DNA from: Rhodoferax antarcticus ANT.BR
GTDB taxonomy: Bacteria; Pseudomonadota; Gammaproteobacteria; Burkholderiales; Burkholderiaceae_C
Assembly (NCBI RefSeq): GCF_001938565.1
Contig: NZ_MSYM01000013.1
Coordinates: 683,496 to 747,495 of the forward strand
Direction of reading: 5' to 3'
DNA: 64,000 bases
The position numbers and the translations under genes were made by a program. The notes under the pieces are model-generated. The model saw only the letters and a program-made list of their open reading frames with translations. It was not told the origin of the DNA and searched no databases. This document shows, in pieces, positions 28,556-39,838 of this stretch. The stretch's first letter is position 1, and the number at the start of each line of letters is the position of its first letter.

Positions 28556-30148
28556 TCATGAGGAAGCCTTAGTTACAGGCTCGGCGTTGGGCATCGGCAA
28601 AAATGTTTTCAGCGCTGCCGCCGCGAGATCGGTGACGGCTTGACGATCTTCGTCGTTCAGCCTGTCCTTGCCGAGCAAGCGCTCATGCAACGCTGCGTCC
28701 AGTTGGGCAGCAGCGTCCTGAACCGCACGTTGCGCTTCGGCCATGCGCGGCAAGGGCACGGTGTCGAACAGGTCAGCCGTCAGCGCAAGCAAGACGGCGA
28801 TCTGCCCCGGCACGGCCACAGGGGCAAACTGTGGTTGTTTCAGGCAGGCGCGAATACGCTGGCCGTGGGCGATGGTCTTTCGGGTCGCATCGTCGAGCCG
28901 CGCGCCGAAGCGGGAAAAGTTCTCGAGCTCCTCGAACTGTGCATAGGCCAGCTTCAGGTCGCCGGCCACCGCGCGGAACGGGCCACGCTGCGCCTTGCCG
29001 CCGACCCGCGACACTGACTTGCCCACGTCCACTGCGGGCAGCACACCCAAGTCGAACAGCGAGGGCGAGAGGTAAATCTGACCGTCGGTGATCGATATCA
29101 GGTTGGTCGGGATGTAAGCGGAGATGTCTTCGGCTTCGGTTTCGATGATGGGCAGCGCAGTGAGCGAGCCACCGCCGCGCTCTTTGCACAAATGGGTTGA
29201 GCGTTCGAGCAGGCGTGAGTGGATATAGAAGATATCGCCAGGGTACGCCTCGCGCCCTGGCGGGCGGCGCAGCAGCAGTGACAGCTCGCGGTAGGCGCGC
29301 GCGTGCTGCGTTAAATCGTCGTAGACGATCAGCACGTCGCGGCCAGCTTCCATGAAATATTCGGCGATGCTGGTGGCCGCATAAGGCGTGATGTAGGCCA
29401 GTCCGGGCGGTTGATTGCCTTCAGTGACAACGACGACGGTGTAGTCCATGGCGCCCTTGTCGCGCAGCGTTGCCACCGCCTTGGCCACCGCTGAGGCACG
29501 CTGGCCGATGGCGCAGTAGACGCAGATGACGTCTTGCCCGCGTTGGTTCAGGATGGCGTCAAGCGCGATGGCGGTCTTGCCGGTCTGGCGGTCGCCCAGT
29601 ATCAGCTCGCGCTGGCCGCGGCCAATGGGGATCAGTGCGTCGATGACCTTCAGCCCGGTCTGCAGCGGTACGTCAACCGGCGAGCGGTCCATGATGGCGG
29701 CAGCAGGCCGCTCGATTGGCAGCCGAGCTATGGCATTGACCGGGCCAAGGCCGTCGAGCGGACGGCCCAGCGGGTCGACGACGCGCCCGAGCAGCTCAGC
29801 GCCCACAGCGACGTCCATCACGCGGCCGGTGCGGCGCACCTCGTTGCCGGCTTGCAGGTTCCAGTACTCACCGAGCAGCACCACGCCAAGTTCGTGCTCG
29901 TCGACGTTGAAAGCGATGCCAGCCAGGCCGCCGGGGAATATCAGCAGTTCATCAAAACCGGCGCCGGGCAAGCCGCTGACATGGGCGATGCCGGTGGTGA
30001 CTTGCGTGATGGTGCCAACCTCGCGCGGTACCAGCATCGGCGTGAATGCAGCGCGGCCCTGCGCCAGCGCGGCGAAGCCACGATCAAGCGCCTTGGCGGC
30101 AAAGTCGCCGTCGGCTGGGGTCTGCAACGGGCCTGCGGCTGCGTTCAT
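28556..30148 (-). CDS. atpA: N-ATPase alpha subunit
   Basis: 530 residues. Walker [34 protein letters not shown], and the alpha-type nucleotide region [37 protein letters not shown]. Non-catalytic nucleotide-binding subunit of F1. Overlaps atpF by four bases (ATGA). The Pro-Pro-Gly insertion in EGNQPPG replaces the ASDPA of ordinary F-type alpha and fits the N-type lineage. Confidence 0.95.
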   Translation of the reverse strand: MNAAAGPLQTPADGDFAAKALDRGFAALAQGRAAFTPMLVPREVGTITQVTTGIAHVSGLPGAGFDELLIFPGGLAGIAFNVDEHELGVVLLGEYWNLQAGNEVRRTGRVMDVAVGAELLGRVVDPLGRPLDGLGPVNAIARLPIERPAAAIMDRSPVDVPLQTGLKVIDALIPIGRGQRELILGDRQTGKTAIALDAILNQRGQDVICVYCAIGQRASAVAKAVATLRDKGAMDYTVVVVTEGNQPPGLAYITPYAATSIAEYFMEAGRDVLIVYDDLTQHARAYRELSLLLRRPPGREAYPGDIFYIHSRLLERSTHLCKERGGGSLTALPIIETEAEDISAYIPTNLISITDGQIYLSPSLFDLGVLPAVDVGKSVSRVGGKAQRGPFRAVAGDLKLAYAQFEELENFSRFGARLDDATRKTIAHGQRIRACLKQPQFAPVAVPGQIAVLLALTADLFDTVPLPRMAEAQRAVQDAAAQLDAALHERLLGKDRLNDEDRQAVTDLAAAALKTFLPMPNAEPVTKASS

Positions 30149-30972
30149 GCGGCGGCTTCGCTGTGAGGCGCTGGTGTGGCGCCGGGCCGCGGCGCATCGG
30201 GGCTCTCCGGCGATGCTGGCGGTGCCAGTAGCTCGGCCACGCCGTGCTCAAGATCGCGCAGGTACTCAGTGATGGTCCAGGCGAGCTTCTGCCCACCGGC
30301 ACTGAGCTCAATGCCGCAGACGGTATCGGCCGCGGTCTCAAAGCGCAGCGGCACTTCGGCTGAGAAGGCAACGTTGATCGCGTTTTGTACTGCCGCCTGC
30401 TGATCGGCGGGGAGGTCGAAGTGGCTGCGCACCCGGGCGGGTGCGGTGCTTTGCTTGAGCGCCGCGCCGAGCTGGTCTTTGGCGGGGGCGGCGAGTTCAC
30501 CCAGGCGTTGGGTGAAGACCTTGACCATGCGTTCTTCCAGACTGACGTTGGCCAGATCGGTTAAGGTCTTGCGCGCTACGGCAAAGACCTCCTGCGCAGC
30601 ACGACCGGCAATGAGTTGCTGCAGGTGTTGGGCCTGCGTGGCGAGGGCTTGTTGGCGCTGTGCTGCCAGCGCCAGTGCGGCTGTCTGCGCCTCGTCGGCG
30701 AGTTGCTGAGCCTGGGCTTTGGCGCTCGCGGTGGCTTTCTCCAGCAGGCTGGCACGCTGCTGGTCGAAGGCGGTGTTTTTGTCCTTGAAGGCCTGGCGTT
30801 CGGCCGTGGCTTGCCTTTCCTTGGCTGCGGCGTCCGCGATCTGGTCGGCAATGCGTTTTTCACGCGCTGCGATGGCGTTGAGCACTGGCTGGTAGAGAAA
30901 ACGCTTCATCAACCAGACCAGCACGACGAAGTTGAGCACTTGCGCGCCGACGGTGAACCAGTCGATCAACAT
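30145..30972 (-). CDS. atpF: N-ATPase b subunit with delta-like C-terminus
   Basis: 275 residues, far longer than the usual b (about 156). N-terminal membrane helix ([20 protein letters not shown]), a long Ala/Gln/Lys coiled coil (about 40-165), then a C-terminal portion ([19 protein letters not shown]... [28 protein letters not shown]) like the end of the delta/OSCP subunit. The operon has no atpH, so this fusion should supply the delta function. This is characteristic of N-ATPases. Confidence 0.9.
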   Translation of the reverse strand: MLIDWFTVGAQVLNFVVLVWLMKRFLYQPVLNAIAAREKRIADQIADAAAKERQATAERQAFKDKNTAFDQQRASLLEKATASAKAQAQQLADEAQTAALALAAQRQQALATQAQHLQQLIAGRAAQEVFAVARKTLTDLANVSLEERMVKVFTQRLGELAAPAKDQLGAALKQSTAPARVRSHFDLPADQQAAVQNAINVAFSAEVPLRFETAADTVCGIELSAGGQKLAWTITEYLRDLEHGVAELLAPPASPESPDAPRPGATPAPHSEAAA

Positions 30973-30975
30973 GGC

Positions 30976-31266
30976 TTACTTGCCCACTGCAGCTGCAGCC
31001 TGGGCGATGGCCGCGTTCCAGAATGGGTTGGCGAAGATCAGGATCATCGACACCACGAAGCAGTAGATGGCTGTCGACTCAATCATTGCCAAGCCGACGA
31101 AGAGTGTGCGCGTGATGGTTGCCGAGGCGTCGGGTTGTTGGGCCAGCGCTGTCAGCGCAGTCGCCACTGCGCGGCCCTCGGCTAGCGCCGGACCCATGGT
31201 GCCGAAACCGGTGGTGATGCCGGCCATGATGATCGAGATCGCCGCGATGATGGTCAGACTGTCCAT
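30976..31266 (-). CDS. atpE: N-ATPase rotor-ring c subunit
   Basis: 96-residue hairpin of two membrane helices. Helix 1 has GTMGPALAEGRAVATAL with a carboxylate at E30; helix 2 has GLAMIESTAIYCFVV with the essential E63 and S64, T65, Y68. The E-S-T..Y pattern is the one proposed for Na+ coordination, whereas paired carboxylates in an N-ATPase ring studied structurally (Burkholderia pseudomallei) were linked to H+. The ion is therefore open. Confidence 0.93.
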   Translation of the reverse strand: MDSLTIIAAISIIMAGITTGFGTMGPALAEGRAVATALTALAQQPDASATITRTLFVGLAMIESTAIYCFVVSMILIFANPFWNAAIAQAAAAVGK

Positions 31267-31287
31267 GGGGTGTTCCTTTTTTTGGGT

Positions 31288-31986
31288 TTAGGTTGTGGCG
31301 GAAGCAGCTTTTTTGGGCACTGGTGCTGACCGCGTGGCGGCAGCGAGGTAGACCGCGGCCAAGATGCTGAAAATGTAGGCTTGGACCATGCCGGTCAGCA
31401 GGCCGAGCAGTGTCATGACGATGGGGAAAAGAAAAGGCGTAATGATCAGCAAGATACCGACGATCATCCCGCCGCTCATCATGTTGCCGAACAAACGCAC
31501 CGCCAGCGCCAGGGTGCGCGAGATTTCGCTGATCAGGTTGAAAGGCAACATGATGAATGTCGGCTCAAGATACGACTTCAGATAACCCCGCAGGCCCTGC
31601 TCGCGGATACCAAAAAAAGGCACTGCGACAAACACACACAGCGCCAGCGCGACGGTGGTCGACAGCGATCCGGTCGGCGGCTCATAACCCGGCACGATGG
31701 TGGCGAGTGCTGCTGCGGCGACGAACAGGAACAGTGTGCCGAGGAAGGCCAGGTAACGCTCCGGCCGCTCCAGACCCACCTCGCGGATTTGCGCCACGAT
31801 GGTGGTGACGATGATCTCCAGCAGGTTCTGCCAGCGTGAACGCTGGTGTTCGGTTGAAAGGCCGCGGGTGATCAGCATCGAGCCAACCACCAGCACCGCC
31901 ATCAAGGCCCAGGTGAAGACAATGGTGCCATTGAGTTTGAATAGCCCGTACTGCCAGAACAGCAGCTGATCAGGGCCCAGGCGCAT
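31288..31986 (-). CDS. atpB: N-ATPase a subunit
   Basis: 232-residue polytopic stator protein forming the two ion half-channels. The essential Arg is in LISEISRTLALAVRLFGNMMSGG, and GMVQAYIFSILAAVYLA is the conserved last helix. The start overlaps the end of atpR by 17 bases. Starts directly with MRLGPDQLLFWQYGLFKLNGTIVFTW, lacking the longer N-terminus of housekeeping AtpB, as is usual for the N-type. Confidence 0.93.
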   Translation of the reverse strand: MRLGPDQLLFWQYGLFKLNGTIVFTWALMAVLVVGSMLITRGLSTEHQRSRWQNLLEIIVTTIVAQIREVGLERPERYLAFLGTLFLFVAAAALATIVPGYEPPTGSLSTTVALALCVFVAVPFFGIREQGLRGYLKSYLEPTFIMLPFNLISEISRTLALAVRLFGNMMSGGMIVGILLIITPFLFPIVMTLLGLLTGMVQAYIFSILAAVYLAAATRSAPVPKKAASATT

Positions 31987-32290
31987 GGCAGCTCTCCACG
32001 CTGATCACCGGCGAAGCGGTAGTGGCGGGCGCAGTGACCCGCACGACGAGTTGTCGGGCGGCCCAGAAGCCGAGCAGGCACACCAGCAACCGCTGCCAAT
32101 CGCCCGCGCCCACCAGCAAAAAGACGGCTACGGTGACACCCGAGCGCAAGATCAGACTCGATACAAACCACAACGCGGGCCGTGGCGAAGCCAGCGCTCG
32201 GCGCAAGGTCCACCAAAGCCCGCCAAAAAAGAGCAGCCCAGCCAGGCCACCGGCCAAGCTAGCAAGGATTAGTACAAATACGATATTCAT
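31970..32290 (-). CDS. atpR: N-ATPase accessory subunit AtpR
   Basis: 106-residue membrane protein with three hydrophobic segments (about 3-28, 40-60, 66-84), occupying the atpR position that is specific to N-ATPase operons (D-C-Q-R-B-E-F-A-G). The middle helix carries the buried Arg of the family (SLILRSGVTVAVFLLVG). Overlaps both neighbours. Thought to assist ring assembly; the exact role is not known. Confidence 0.85.
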   Translation of the reverse strand: MNIVFVLILASLAGGLAGLLFFGGLWWTLRRALASPRPALWFVSSLILRSGVTVAVFLLVGAGDWQRLLVCLLGFWAARQLVVRVTAPATTASPVISVESCHAPGP

Positions 32291-32613
32291 GGCTGTTCAG
32301 TCTTGTCTGGGTCGGTTTCGTGTATTTCTTTATCTTGCTGTGACACCCAGTGCCAGGCGTTGGCGCAGCCAAGTACCAGGCCGGCCATCAGCAGCGTCAG
32401 CGTCCATGGGTGCGCCCCGGGGTGCTTCGCGTCGAGCCATATCCCCAGCCCTGCGCCCAGCAGTGTCGGCACCACCACCGACCAGCCGATCAGGCCCATG
32501 GTTCCCAGGCCCGACCACAGCCCTGGTGTGCGGTCACGGCGCGCATGCACCTTGCGTGCGGCTTTGTTGCCGACCTGCTCAGCCAGGCGGTCTGGGGGTG
32601 TTGGCTCACTCAT
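32287..32613 (-). CDS. atpQ: N-ATPase accessory subunit AtpQ (AtpI-like)
   Basis: 108 residues. A basic N-terminus, then two membrane helices (MGLIGWSVVVPTLLGAGLGIWLD and WTLTLLMAGLVLGCANAWHWV), the AtpI/AtpQ pattern. ATG 32613 is preferred over a longer frame because it overlaps the atpC stop by eight bases, consistent with the tight spacing of this operon. Possibly a Mg2+ or assembly factor as proposed for AtpI relatives. Confidence 0.82.
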   Translation of the reverse strand: MSEPTPPDRLAEQVGNKAARKVHARRDRTPGLWSGLGTMGLIGWSVVVPTLLGAGLGIWLDAKHPGAHPWTLTLLMAGLVLGCANAWHWVSQQDKEIHETDPDKTEQP

Positions 32614-32995
32614 TTTTGAACCTCGCAAAACGGTTGACGAAATTGCTTTCGAGCTTGCGCGTGGCCTCGCGGGCACTTTGTTGAATGTCATCGAGCGTCA
32701 GGTAATCGCGTTGCACGGCTTCACGCAGTTGCTCCAGGTTGGTGCCCCGTGTGGCGCGTCGCACGACCACCCACACCTCATTACCGATCTTGGTCAGCAA
32801 GCCTTCGTCGATAGCCACAAAGACCTCGCCGTCGGCATCGCTTTGGTAGGTCAGGATGCCCGGCACCAGAGCGGCGACGCAGTCGCGCCGACGTGGCAAC
32901 AGGCCGAACGAGCCGTCGTGCGTCTCGGCAACGATGCGCGACACGTCGGTCTGATCGGCGAAGACGCGAAACGGCAGCAAAACTTTAAGTCGCAT
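32606..32995 (-). CDS. atpC: N-ATPase epsilon subunit
   Basis: 129 residues starting MRLKVLLPFRVFADQTDVSRIVAETHDGSFGLLPRRRDCVAALVPG, the beta-sandwich of F1 epsilon, with a C-terminal helical hairpin (LREAVQRDYLTLDDIQQSAREATRKLE). Longer same-frame starts are rejected since they run back into atpD. 13 bases after the atpD stop. Confidence 0.9.
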   Translation of the reverse strand: MRLKVLLPFRVFADQTDVSRIVAETHDGSFGLLPRRRDCVAALVPGILTYQSDADGEVFVAIDEGLLTKIGNEVWVVVRRATRGTNLEQLREAVQRDYLTLDDIQQSAREATRKLESNFVNRFARFKNE

Positions 32996-33008
32996 GAGCC
33001 ACCTCCGG

Positions 33009-34694
<1,686 letters not shown>

Positions 34695-34875
34695 ATTTAA
34701 GCTGCTGTTATCCGTTGGTAAAACAGTGCCCTGCGGGTACTGGTGGCCGCCTTTAGCGTCGACAATGTTTTGATTTGCCCCATGACCAGTCACTCATACC
34801 CCCGCCCCAAAGCCATCGCGGGCAGGGCGCAAGGCTTACCGCAAGATGCTGCATTTCAATGATCCCACCGTGAGG
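34695..34875 (+). pseudogene. Decayed 3' end of a metallo-beta-lactamase paralogue
   Basis: Read from about 34735 the frame gives LVAAFSVDNVLICPMTSHSY and PRPKAIAG, which lines up with LVAAFPADNYLISTSGQQFN and HPDPEAIAR of the intact MBL gene (26805-26895). After a frameshift YRKMLHFNDPT matches DRKTLHFNYPA. At DNA level accgcaaga..ctgcatttcaat.atccc.ccg is shared. An upstream block (FKLLL...) looks like the KLPHHG region. No start or 5' half is present. Confidence 0.6.
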
Positions 34876-34880
34876 CAAGC

Positions 34881-37091
34881 TTGGCTGTGACAGATTCTTT
34901 GACCGACGTAGAGGCTGCCGAGCCTACTAATGCCGCTTTGGCCAAGGTGTCGCTGGCGGCTTTCGACCAGATGGTGGCCAGCAGCCCGGGCTTTCGCTCG
35001 CGCCCTGGCCAGCGTGAGATGGCCGAGCGCATTGCCACCGAGTTGCATAACATCACTTTGGGGGATCAAGCTGACCCGACCCAGGCGGTCACCGTCATCC
35101 AGGCGGGTACTGGTGTGGGTAAGTCCGCGGCCTACCTGTCCACCACAGTGGCTTTGGCAATGGCGCGTAAAACCCGCGTGGTGATCTCGACTGCCACTGT
35201 GGCGCTGCAGGAGCAGCTGATGACCAAAGACTTGCCAGCGCTGGCAGCGGTGCTGGACACCCCGTTTGTTTATGCGCTGGCCAAAGGTCGGGGCCGCTAC
35301 GTCTGCAAGTTGAAGCTGGAGCGCCTGGCCGGATCTGGCGATGAGGACAGCAGCGAGCTCTTTGGTGTGGACGAAGACACGCCACCACCGCCCACCGCCT
35401 TTGCCAAACAGCTCAAGGGGCAGGATTGGCAAGACCCCGAAGAGCGCCGCATGGTTCTGTATGACACCCTGGCCAACGCGCTGGCTGCTGGCCAGTGGGA
35501 TGGCGACCGCGACAGCCTGAGTGAGCAGCCTGACCCACGCGACTGGTCTACGGTGGCCGCCGAACGCCACACCTGCACCGCGCGGCATTGCCCGCTGTTT
35601 CGCAACTGCAGTTACTACAACGCGCGCACGCTGCTGGCGCAGGCGCAAGTGATCGTGGCGAATCATGACTTGGTGCTGGCCTCGCTGGGGATGAAGGCGC
35701 TGCCGGACCTGGACAACTGCCTGGTGGTGTTTGACGAAGGCCACCACCTGCCCGCTGTGGCGCTGGACCAGTTTTCCGGTGCGATGGATCTGACCGGCCT
35801 GCGCTGGCTCGACAAGCTGCCCAAAATTCTGCATGAGGTGGCTGAAAAAATGGGGGTAGCGGTGGCGCAGGATGTGACCACCCTGGCCCAGCAGCTCAAA
35901 ACCGCGCTGCTGGACGCTGGACGCATCGCCATGGACTTGCTCCGTGGGGTAACCGCCAGCTACGACATCGTGCACCGATTTCCCGATGGTGTGTTGCCTG
36001 AAGCTTTTATTGAGCCGATGACGCTGATCCACGGCCACGCCAGCGGCTTGTCAGAGGTGCTGGAAGCGCTGGGCGCCGAGCTCAAAGCCCGCGCCAAGGA
36101 AGACCCTTCCCAAGCGGCGCAAAACTCGGTGCAGTACGCCCAGCTGGGCCAGCTGGCCCCGAAGATCAACAGCGTGGTGGGCACCAGCGCCATGCTGTTA
36201 GCGCACGAGGCACAGCCGATGGCCAAGTGGCTCAGGTCCGATACCAGTTCGGGCCTGGTTTCTCTAAGCGCGCATGCCTGCCCGATCGTGCCGGGTGACT
36301 TGCTGCGCCGGCACCTGTGGAACCAGGTGCGGGGTGCAGTGGTGACATCTGCATCGCTCACCAGCTGCGGCAGTTTTGACTATTTTCTGAGTGAAACCGG
36401 GCTGGACCAGCTGGCGCATGTGTCCACGCTAGCGGTGGACAGCCCATTTGACTACCGCACCCAAGGTGAGTTGGTGGTCGTGGAGACCGTGGCCGACCCG
36501 CGTCATGTGGAAAGTTTCACGCGCGAGATGGTGGCTGCTTTGCTGGCAGATCTGCGGCTGGTGGCGCACGGGGCGCTGGTGCTGTTCACTTCGCGCGTTC
36601 AGATGAAGGCTGCGGTGGACGCGCTTGACGCAGCACTGCTCGGCGTGGTGCTGGTGCAGGGCCAGTTGTCCCGCGCACGTTTGTTGGGCACTCATACCGC
36701 GCGCATAGAGTCCGGCCAGCCCTCGGTGATCTTTGGCATGCAGTCCTTTGGCGAGGGGTTGGACTTGCCGGGGCAGCTGTGCGAGGCGGTGTTTATTACC
36801 AAGTTGCCATTCGCGTCTCCGTCTGATCCGGTAGCGCAGGCGCGCGCCGAATGGCTCAAGCGCGAAGGACGTGACCCGTTTTCCGAGCTGGTGGTGCCCG
36901 CCACTGGCATCCGTCTGCTGCAGTGGACTGGCCGCGCCATCCGCACCGAAGACGATCAAGCGCGGGTGGTGTGTTACGACAAGCGGCTGCTGAGCCAGCC
37001 TTATGGAAGGCGCATGTTGCAGGGTTTGCCGCCGTATGCGGTGCTACGCCGGGTGCGCGGGCAGACGCTGTCGGTGCTGGGGCTGGTTTGA
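34881..37091 (+). CDS. dinG: ATP-dependent DNA helicase DinG
   Basis: 736-residue XPD-like 5'-3' helicase of superfamily 2 for R-loop and damaged-fork processing. Walker A QAGTGVGKSAAY, four Fe-S cysteines (RYVCKL near residue 138 and RHTCTARHCPLFRNC near 235), the DEAH-type VVFDEGHHLP, and the C-terminal GMQSFGEGLDLPG and QWTGRAIRTEDD motifs. Start TTG 34881 has GAGG six bases upstream; GTG 34887 is the alternative. Lies beside the MBL remnant at the end of the N-ATPase island, where ordinary chromosome resumes. Confidence 0.92.
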   Translation: MAVTDSLTDVEAAEPTNAALAKVSLAAFDQMVASSPGFRSRPGQREMAERIATELHNITLGDQADPTQAVTVIQAGTGVGKSAAYLSTTVALAMARKTRVVISTATVALQEQLMTKDLPALAAVLDTPFVYALAKGRGRYVCKLKLERLAGSGDEDSSELFGVDEDTPPPPTAFAKQLKGQDWQDPEERRMVLYDTLANALAAGQWDGDRDSLSEQPDPRDWSTVAAERHTCTARHCPLFRNCSYYNARTLLAQAQVIVANHDLVLASLGMKALPDLDNCLVVFDEGHHLPAVALDQFSGAMDLTGLRWLDKLPKILHEVAEKMGVAVAQDVTTLAQQLKTALLDAGRIAMDLLRGVTASYDIVHRFPDGVLPEAFIEPMTLIHGHASGLSEVLEALGAELKARAKEDPSQAAQNSVQYAQLGQLAPKINSVVGTSAMLLAHEAQPMAKWLRSDTSSGLVSLSAHACPIVPGDLLRRHLWNQVRGAVVTSASLTSCGSFDYFLSETGLDQLAHVSTLAVDSPFDYRTQGELVVVETVADPRHVESFTREMVAALLADLRLVAHGALVLFTSRVQMKAAVDALDAALLGVVLVQGQLSRARLLGTHTARIESGQPSVIFGMQSFGEGLDLPGQLCEAVFITKLPFASPSDPVAQARAEWLKREGRDPFSELVVPATGIRLLQWTGRAIRTEDDQARVVCYDKRLLSQPYGRRMLQGLPPYAVLRRVRGQTLSVLGLV

Positions 37092-37199
37092 AGGCGGTGG
37101 GCGCCAGGGACGCAAGCTGGTTGTGTTGTATCAAAAAGGTAAAGTTGCTTGCAATGCGGCTTGGCTACCCCAATTGACCCGTTCATAAGGAGTGATGTT

Positions 37200-37535
37200 T
37201 TGAGTGATGTGATATTGAAGTTGCTGGGATTGGTGCTGCGCGTGGGCCTGCTGCTGGCCGGATTGGTGTTTTTTGCCAGCTTGATGGTGGCCGGTTTGCT
37301 GGTGCTGCTGGTGTGGCTGGTGCGTGCGTTGTGGGCCAAACTGACGGGTCAACCGGTGAGTCCGTGGACGTTTCAGATGAACCGCCAGGCTAACTGGCAG
37401 CGTTTTTACCAGCAAGCCCAGGGTCAGCGGGGGCGAGCAGCGGACGCAGACAATGTGGTGGATGCCGAGGTGACAGACGTAACGGATGTGACCGTCGTCA
37501 CCGATGTGGAGCCCAAGCGCACCACCCCGCGTTGA
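37200..37535 (+). CDS. Small inner-membrane protein, function unknown
   Basis: 111 residues from TTG 37200, eight bases after an aaggagtg ribosome site. A long hydrophobic region (about 5-47, possibly two helices) is followed by a basic stretch and an acidic Asp/Val/Thr tail (DVTDVTVVTDVE). ATG 37149 in the same frame is rejected since it precedes the ribosome site. No family recognised. Confidence 0.65.
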   Translation: MSDVILKLLGLVLRVGLLLAGLVFFASLMVAGLLVLLVWLVRALWAKLTGQPVSPWTFQMNRQANWQRFYQQAQGQRGRAADADNVVDAEVTDVTDVTVVTDVEPKRTTPR

Positions 37536-37630
37536 TCCGGACGTCTGGCTGCGCGACCCTGATACCGGGGTTCTGATCGGGTTTTTCTCTTTGTTTTCAG
37601 CTCGACGTCTTTAGGCGTAGTCTTCATTCC

Positions 37631-39067
37631 ATGGCACAGAAAAACCTGCAAAATACCGCCATGCACACCGAAGCCAATACACTTTCCGCTTTTTTGCCGC
37701 CTGACGACGCCGAGCGCATCAAACTGCACAACGAGGTTCACGCGCGCCCCTCAGCGCGCGTGCGCCTGCCCGCACTGCTGATTGATGTGACGGTGTTACA
37801 TCACGGAGTCACACGCGAAATGGTCTGTGCCCACCTCAGCCAGTTGCCCGGTTATGCAGATTTGTCACTGGCGGCTTTGCAAGACAATTTTTTGCGTTTG
37901 CGCAGCGGCGGCTATACCGTGAAATGGGAGCGTCATACGGAGTTTTCCCGCTACACGGTGCTGCAGCCACTGCCTGAGCATGCCCATCTGGGTGCGAGTG
38001 AGCCAGACCTGATGCCGCATGTGGCCACTCCTCCAGACTGGCTGCGCCAGATTCCTGGCAGCACCGTGTCTGCTGTGCAACTCGTCATGCTGCACGCACC
38101 GCTGGATAACGCCAAGGTGCTGATGGCGCAAGCCACAAAGTGGCTGGGCGGCAAAAACGTGGTGGCTTCGTTGATGGGCAGCAATGCCTTTGATGTGTCT
38201 AAAGAGCTGGGCAAGGCTGCGGGCGAGGGCGGCTACCAGCATCCGCTGGGCCATTCGTGGGCGCTGACCCAGTTTCGTTTGCAATCCGACGGGTTCGAGC
38301 GGTTTTTGGTGATCGCGCCCGAAGGCACCAGCCAGACGCGCGCCGGACGCATCGCCCGGCGATTGCTGGAACTGGAGATTTACCGCCTTATGGCGTTGCG
38401 CTCCCTGCCGGTAGCCAAGGCGCTGGGGTCGCTGTTGTCCGAGTCGGAGCAATTGCTGGCCAAGATCACCGCTTTGCTGCAGGGCAAAAGCGCCTCGGAC
38501 CAGGAATTGCTCGACACCCTGGTTTCATTAGCCGCGAGTATTGAGCATGCCACCGCCGAGCATATTTACCGCTTTTCTGCCAGCCAGGCCTACTATTCGC
38601 TGGTGAACCAGCGCATTGCTGAGCTGCGCGAAAAAGCCATTCCCGGCACCCAGACCCTGGGTGAGTTTTTGCAGTACCGCATGGCCCCGGCCATGGCCAC
38701 GGTGGTTGCAACATCTGAGCGGCTGGCCTCACTCTCTGAGCGGGTAGCGCGCGCCAGCGATTTGCTGCGTACCCGGGTGGACATTGCCACCGAGACGCAA
38801 AACCAGGAATTGCTGGCCAAGCTCACCCGTGGCCAGGCGGCGCAGTTGCATTTGCAGGGCACGGTGGAAGGGCTGTCGATTGCAGCCATCTCTTATTACG
38901 TGATTAGCCTCTTGCTGTATGCGGGCAAAGCCATGAAGGCGGGCGGCATGCCAATCAACCCGGAGATGTTTGCCGGTGTGATGGTGCCGGTGGTGCTGTG
39001 GGTGGTATGGCGCACTACCCGAAAAATTCACGGCAAACTGGTCGCCAAGCTTGGCGACTCTCCTTGA
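37631..39067 (+). CDS. DUF3422-family membrane protein
   Basis: 478 residues. Conserved LHNEVHARPSARVRLPALLIDVTVLH and a HPLGHSWALTQFRLQSDGFERF segment, then a helical region and two C-terminal membrane segments (ISYYVISLLLYAGKAM; FAGVMVPVVLWVVWRTTRKIHGKL). This is the DUF3422 family, uncharacterised. ATG 37661 is an alternative start. No operon partners: the downstream methyltransferase is convergent. Confidence 0.85.
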   Translation: MAQKNLQNTAMHTEANTLSAFLPPDDAERIKLHNEVHARPSARVRLPALLIDVTVLHHGVTREMVCAHLSQLPGYADLSLAALQDNFLRLRSGGYTVKWERHTEFSRYTVLQPLPEHAHLGASEPDLMPHVATPPDWLRQIPGSTVSAVQLVMLHAPLDNAKVLMAQATKWLGGKNVVASLMGSNAFDVSKELGKAAGEGGYQHPLGHSWALTQFRLQSDGFERFLVIAPEGTSQTRAGRIARRLLELEIYRLMALRSLPVAKALGSLLSESEQLLAKITALLQGKSASDQELLDTLVSLAASIEHATAEHIYRFSASQAYYSLVNQRIAELREKAIPGTQTLGEFLQYRMAPAMATVVATSERLASLSERVARASDLLRTRVDIATETQNQELLAKLTRGQAAQLHLQGTVEGLSIAAISYYVISLLLYAGKAMKAGGMPINPEMFAGVMVPVVLWVVWRTTRKIHGKLVAKLGDSP

Positions 39068-39096
39068 AGCCAAGCCGATTTCGGCTTTGTAAAAGA

Positions 39097-39798
39097 TCAA
39101 GCCTTCTTGCGCAACAGCCGAACATGCATCGGCCGTGTCAGGCGAACCCCATCAGGAACCCTATTCGACTCAAAGCGTTGGCGAATGGCCTCGCGCAAGG
39201 GCGCATCAATCTGGTGATTGACGAAAGTCGGCTGCAACATGCGTTTCTCAAACGCGTGGAAGTCGGTGAAATGCACCGGCATCGCAAAGCGACGCTCGTC
39301 AGCAGCTTCCCACGTGCCATTGCATAGCGCCTGGTCCAGCGCCCGCTGAGCGGCCGCGCGTACCACACGTTCGTCATTAAAAAGCCGCATGATCTCGTTC
39401 AAAGGCCCGGCATAAACCGGCTCAGACACATACAACCAGCCGCCCGGACGCAACACACGCGCCACTTCCGCCAGCGCTTGCGCCATCAAGTCAGTGGGCA
39501 CATGGTGCAGCGATTTGAGCATCAGTGCGCCGTCAAAGCTGGCCACAGCACAGGGCACAGCCTGTGCACCGGCGTGAACAAAGGTCAAGCCTGGCTGGGG
39601 TATTGCGGCCAGATTTTTGGCGTGTTGGCGCTCATCAACTTCCAGGCCGGTGACGCGGGCGTTGGGGTAACGCACCAAAAGCGCCCCGGCCAGACGCGCC
39701 GCGCCGCAGCCCAGTTCAATCAGCTGACTGGCTTGTAGCGGCACCAGGTCGGCAAGCAGGTCCAGCTCGTTGTCAATAAGGGGTATGTCTTTGTTCAT
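39097..39798 (-). CDS. Class I SAM-dependent methyltransferase
   Basis: 233 residues. SAM motif I LIELGCGAARLAGALL (about 22-37), an acidic GLEVDERQ motif II, and SFDGALMLKSLHHVP as post-motif. Domain like Methyltransf_11/UbiE. Substrate unknown. Convergent with DUF3422 and upstream of the cytochrome c gene on the same strand (40 bases apart). Confidence 0.85.
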   Translation of the reverse strand: MNKDIPLIDNELDLLADLVPLQASQLIELGCGAARLAGALLVRYPNARVTGLEVDERQHAKNLAAIPQPGLTFVHAGAQAVPCAVASFDGALMLKSLHHVPTDLMAQALAEVARVLRPGGWLYVSEPVYAGPLNEIMRLFNDERVVRAAAQRALDQALCNGTWEAADERRFAMPVHFTDFHAFEKRMLQPTFVNHQIDAPLREAIRQRFESNRVPDGVRLTRPMHVRLLRKKA

Positions 39799-39838
39799 GG
39801 TCGCGACCGGGTCAAGGGGGGGCGTGTTGAGGGGCGGG

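Noticed and set aside
34836-36038. 400-codon open frame antisense to dinG
   Set aside because: Covers DinG helicase motifs on the opposite strand; no recognisable domain.
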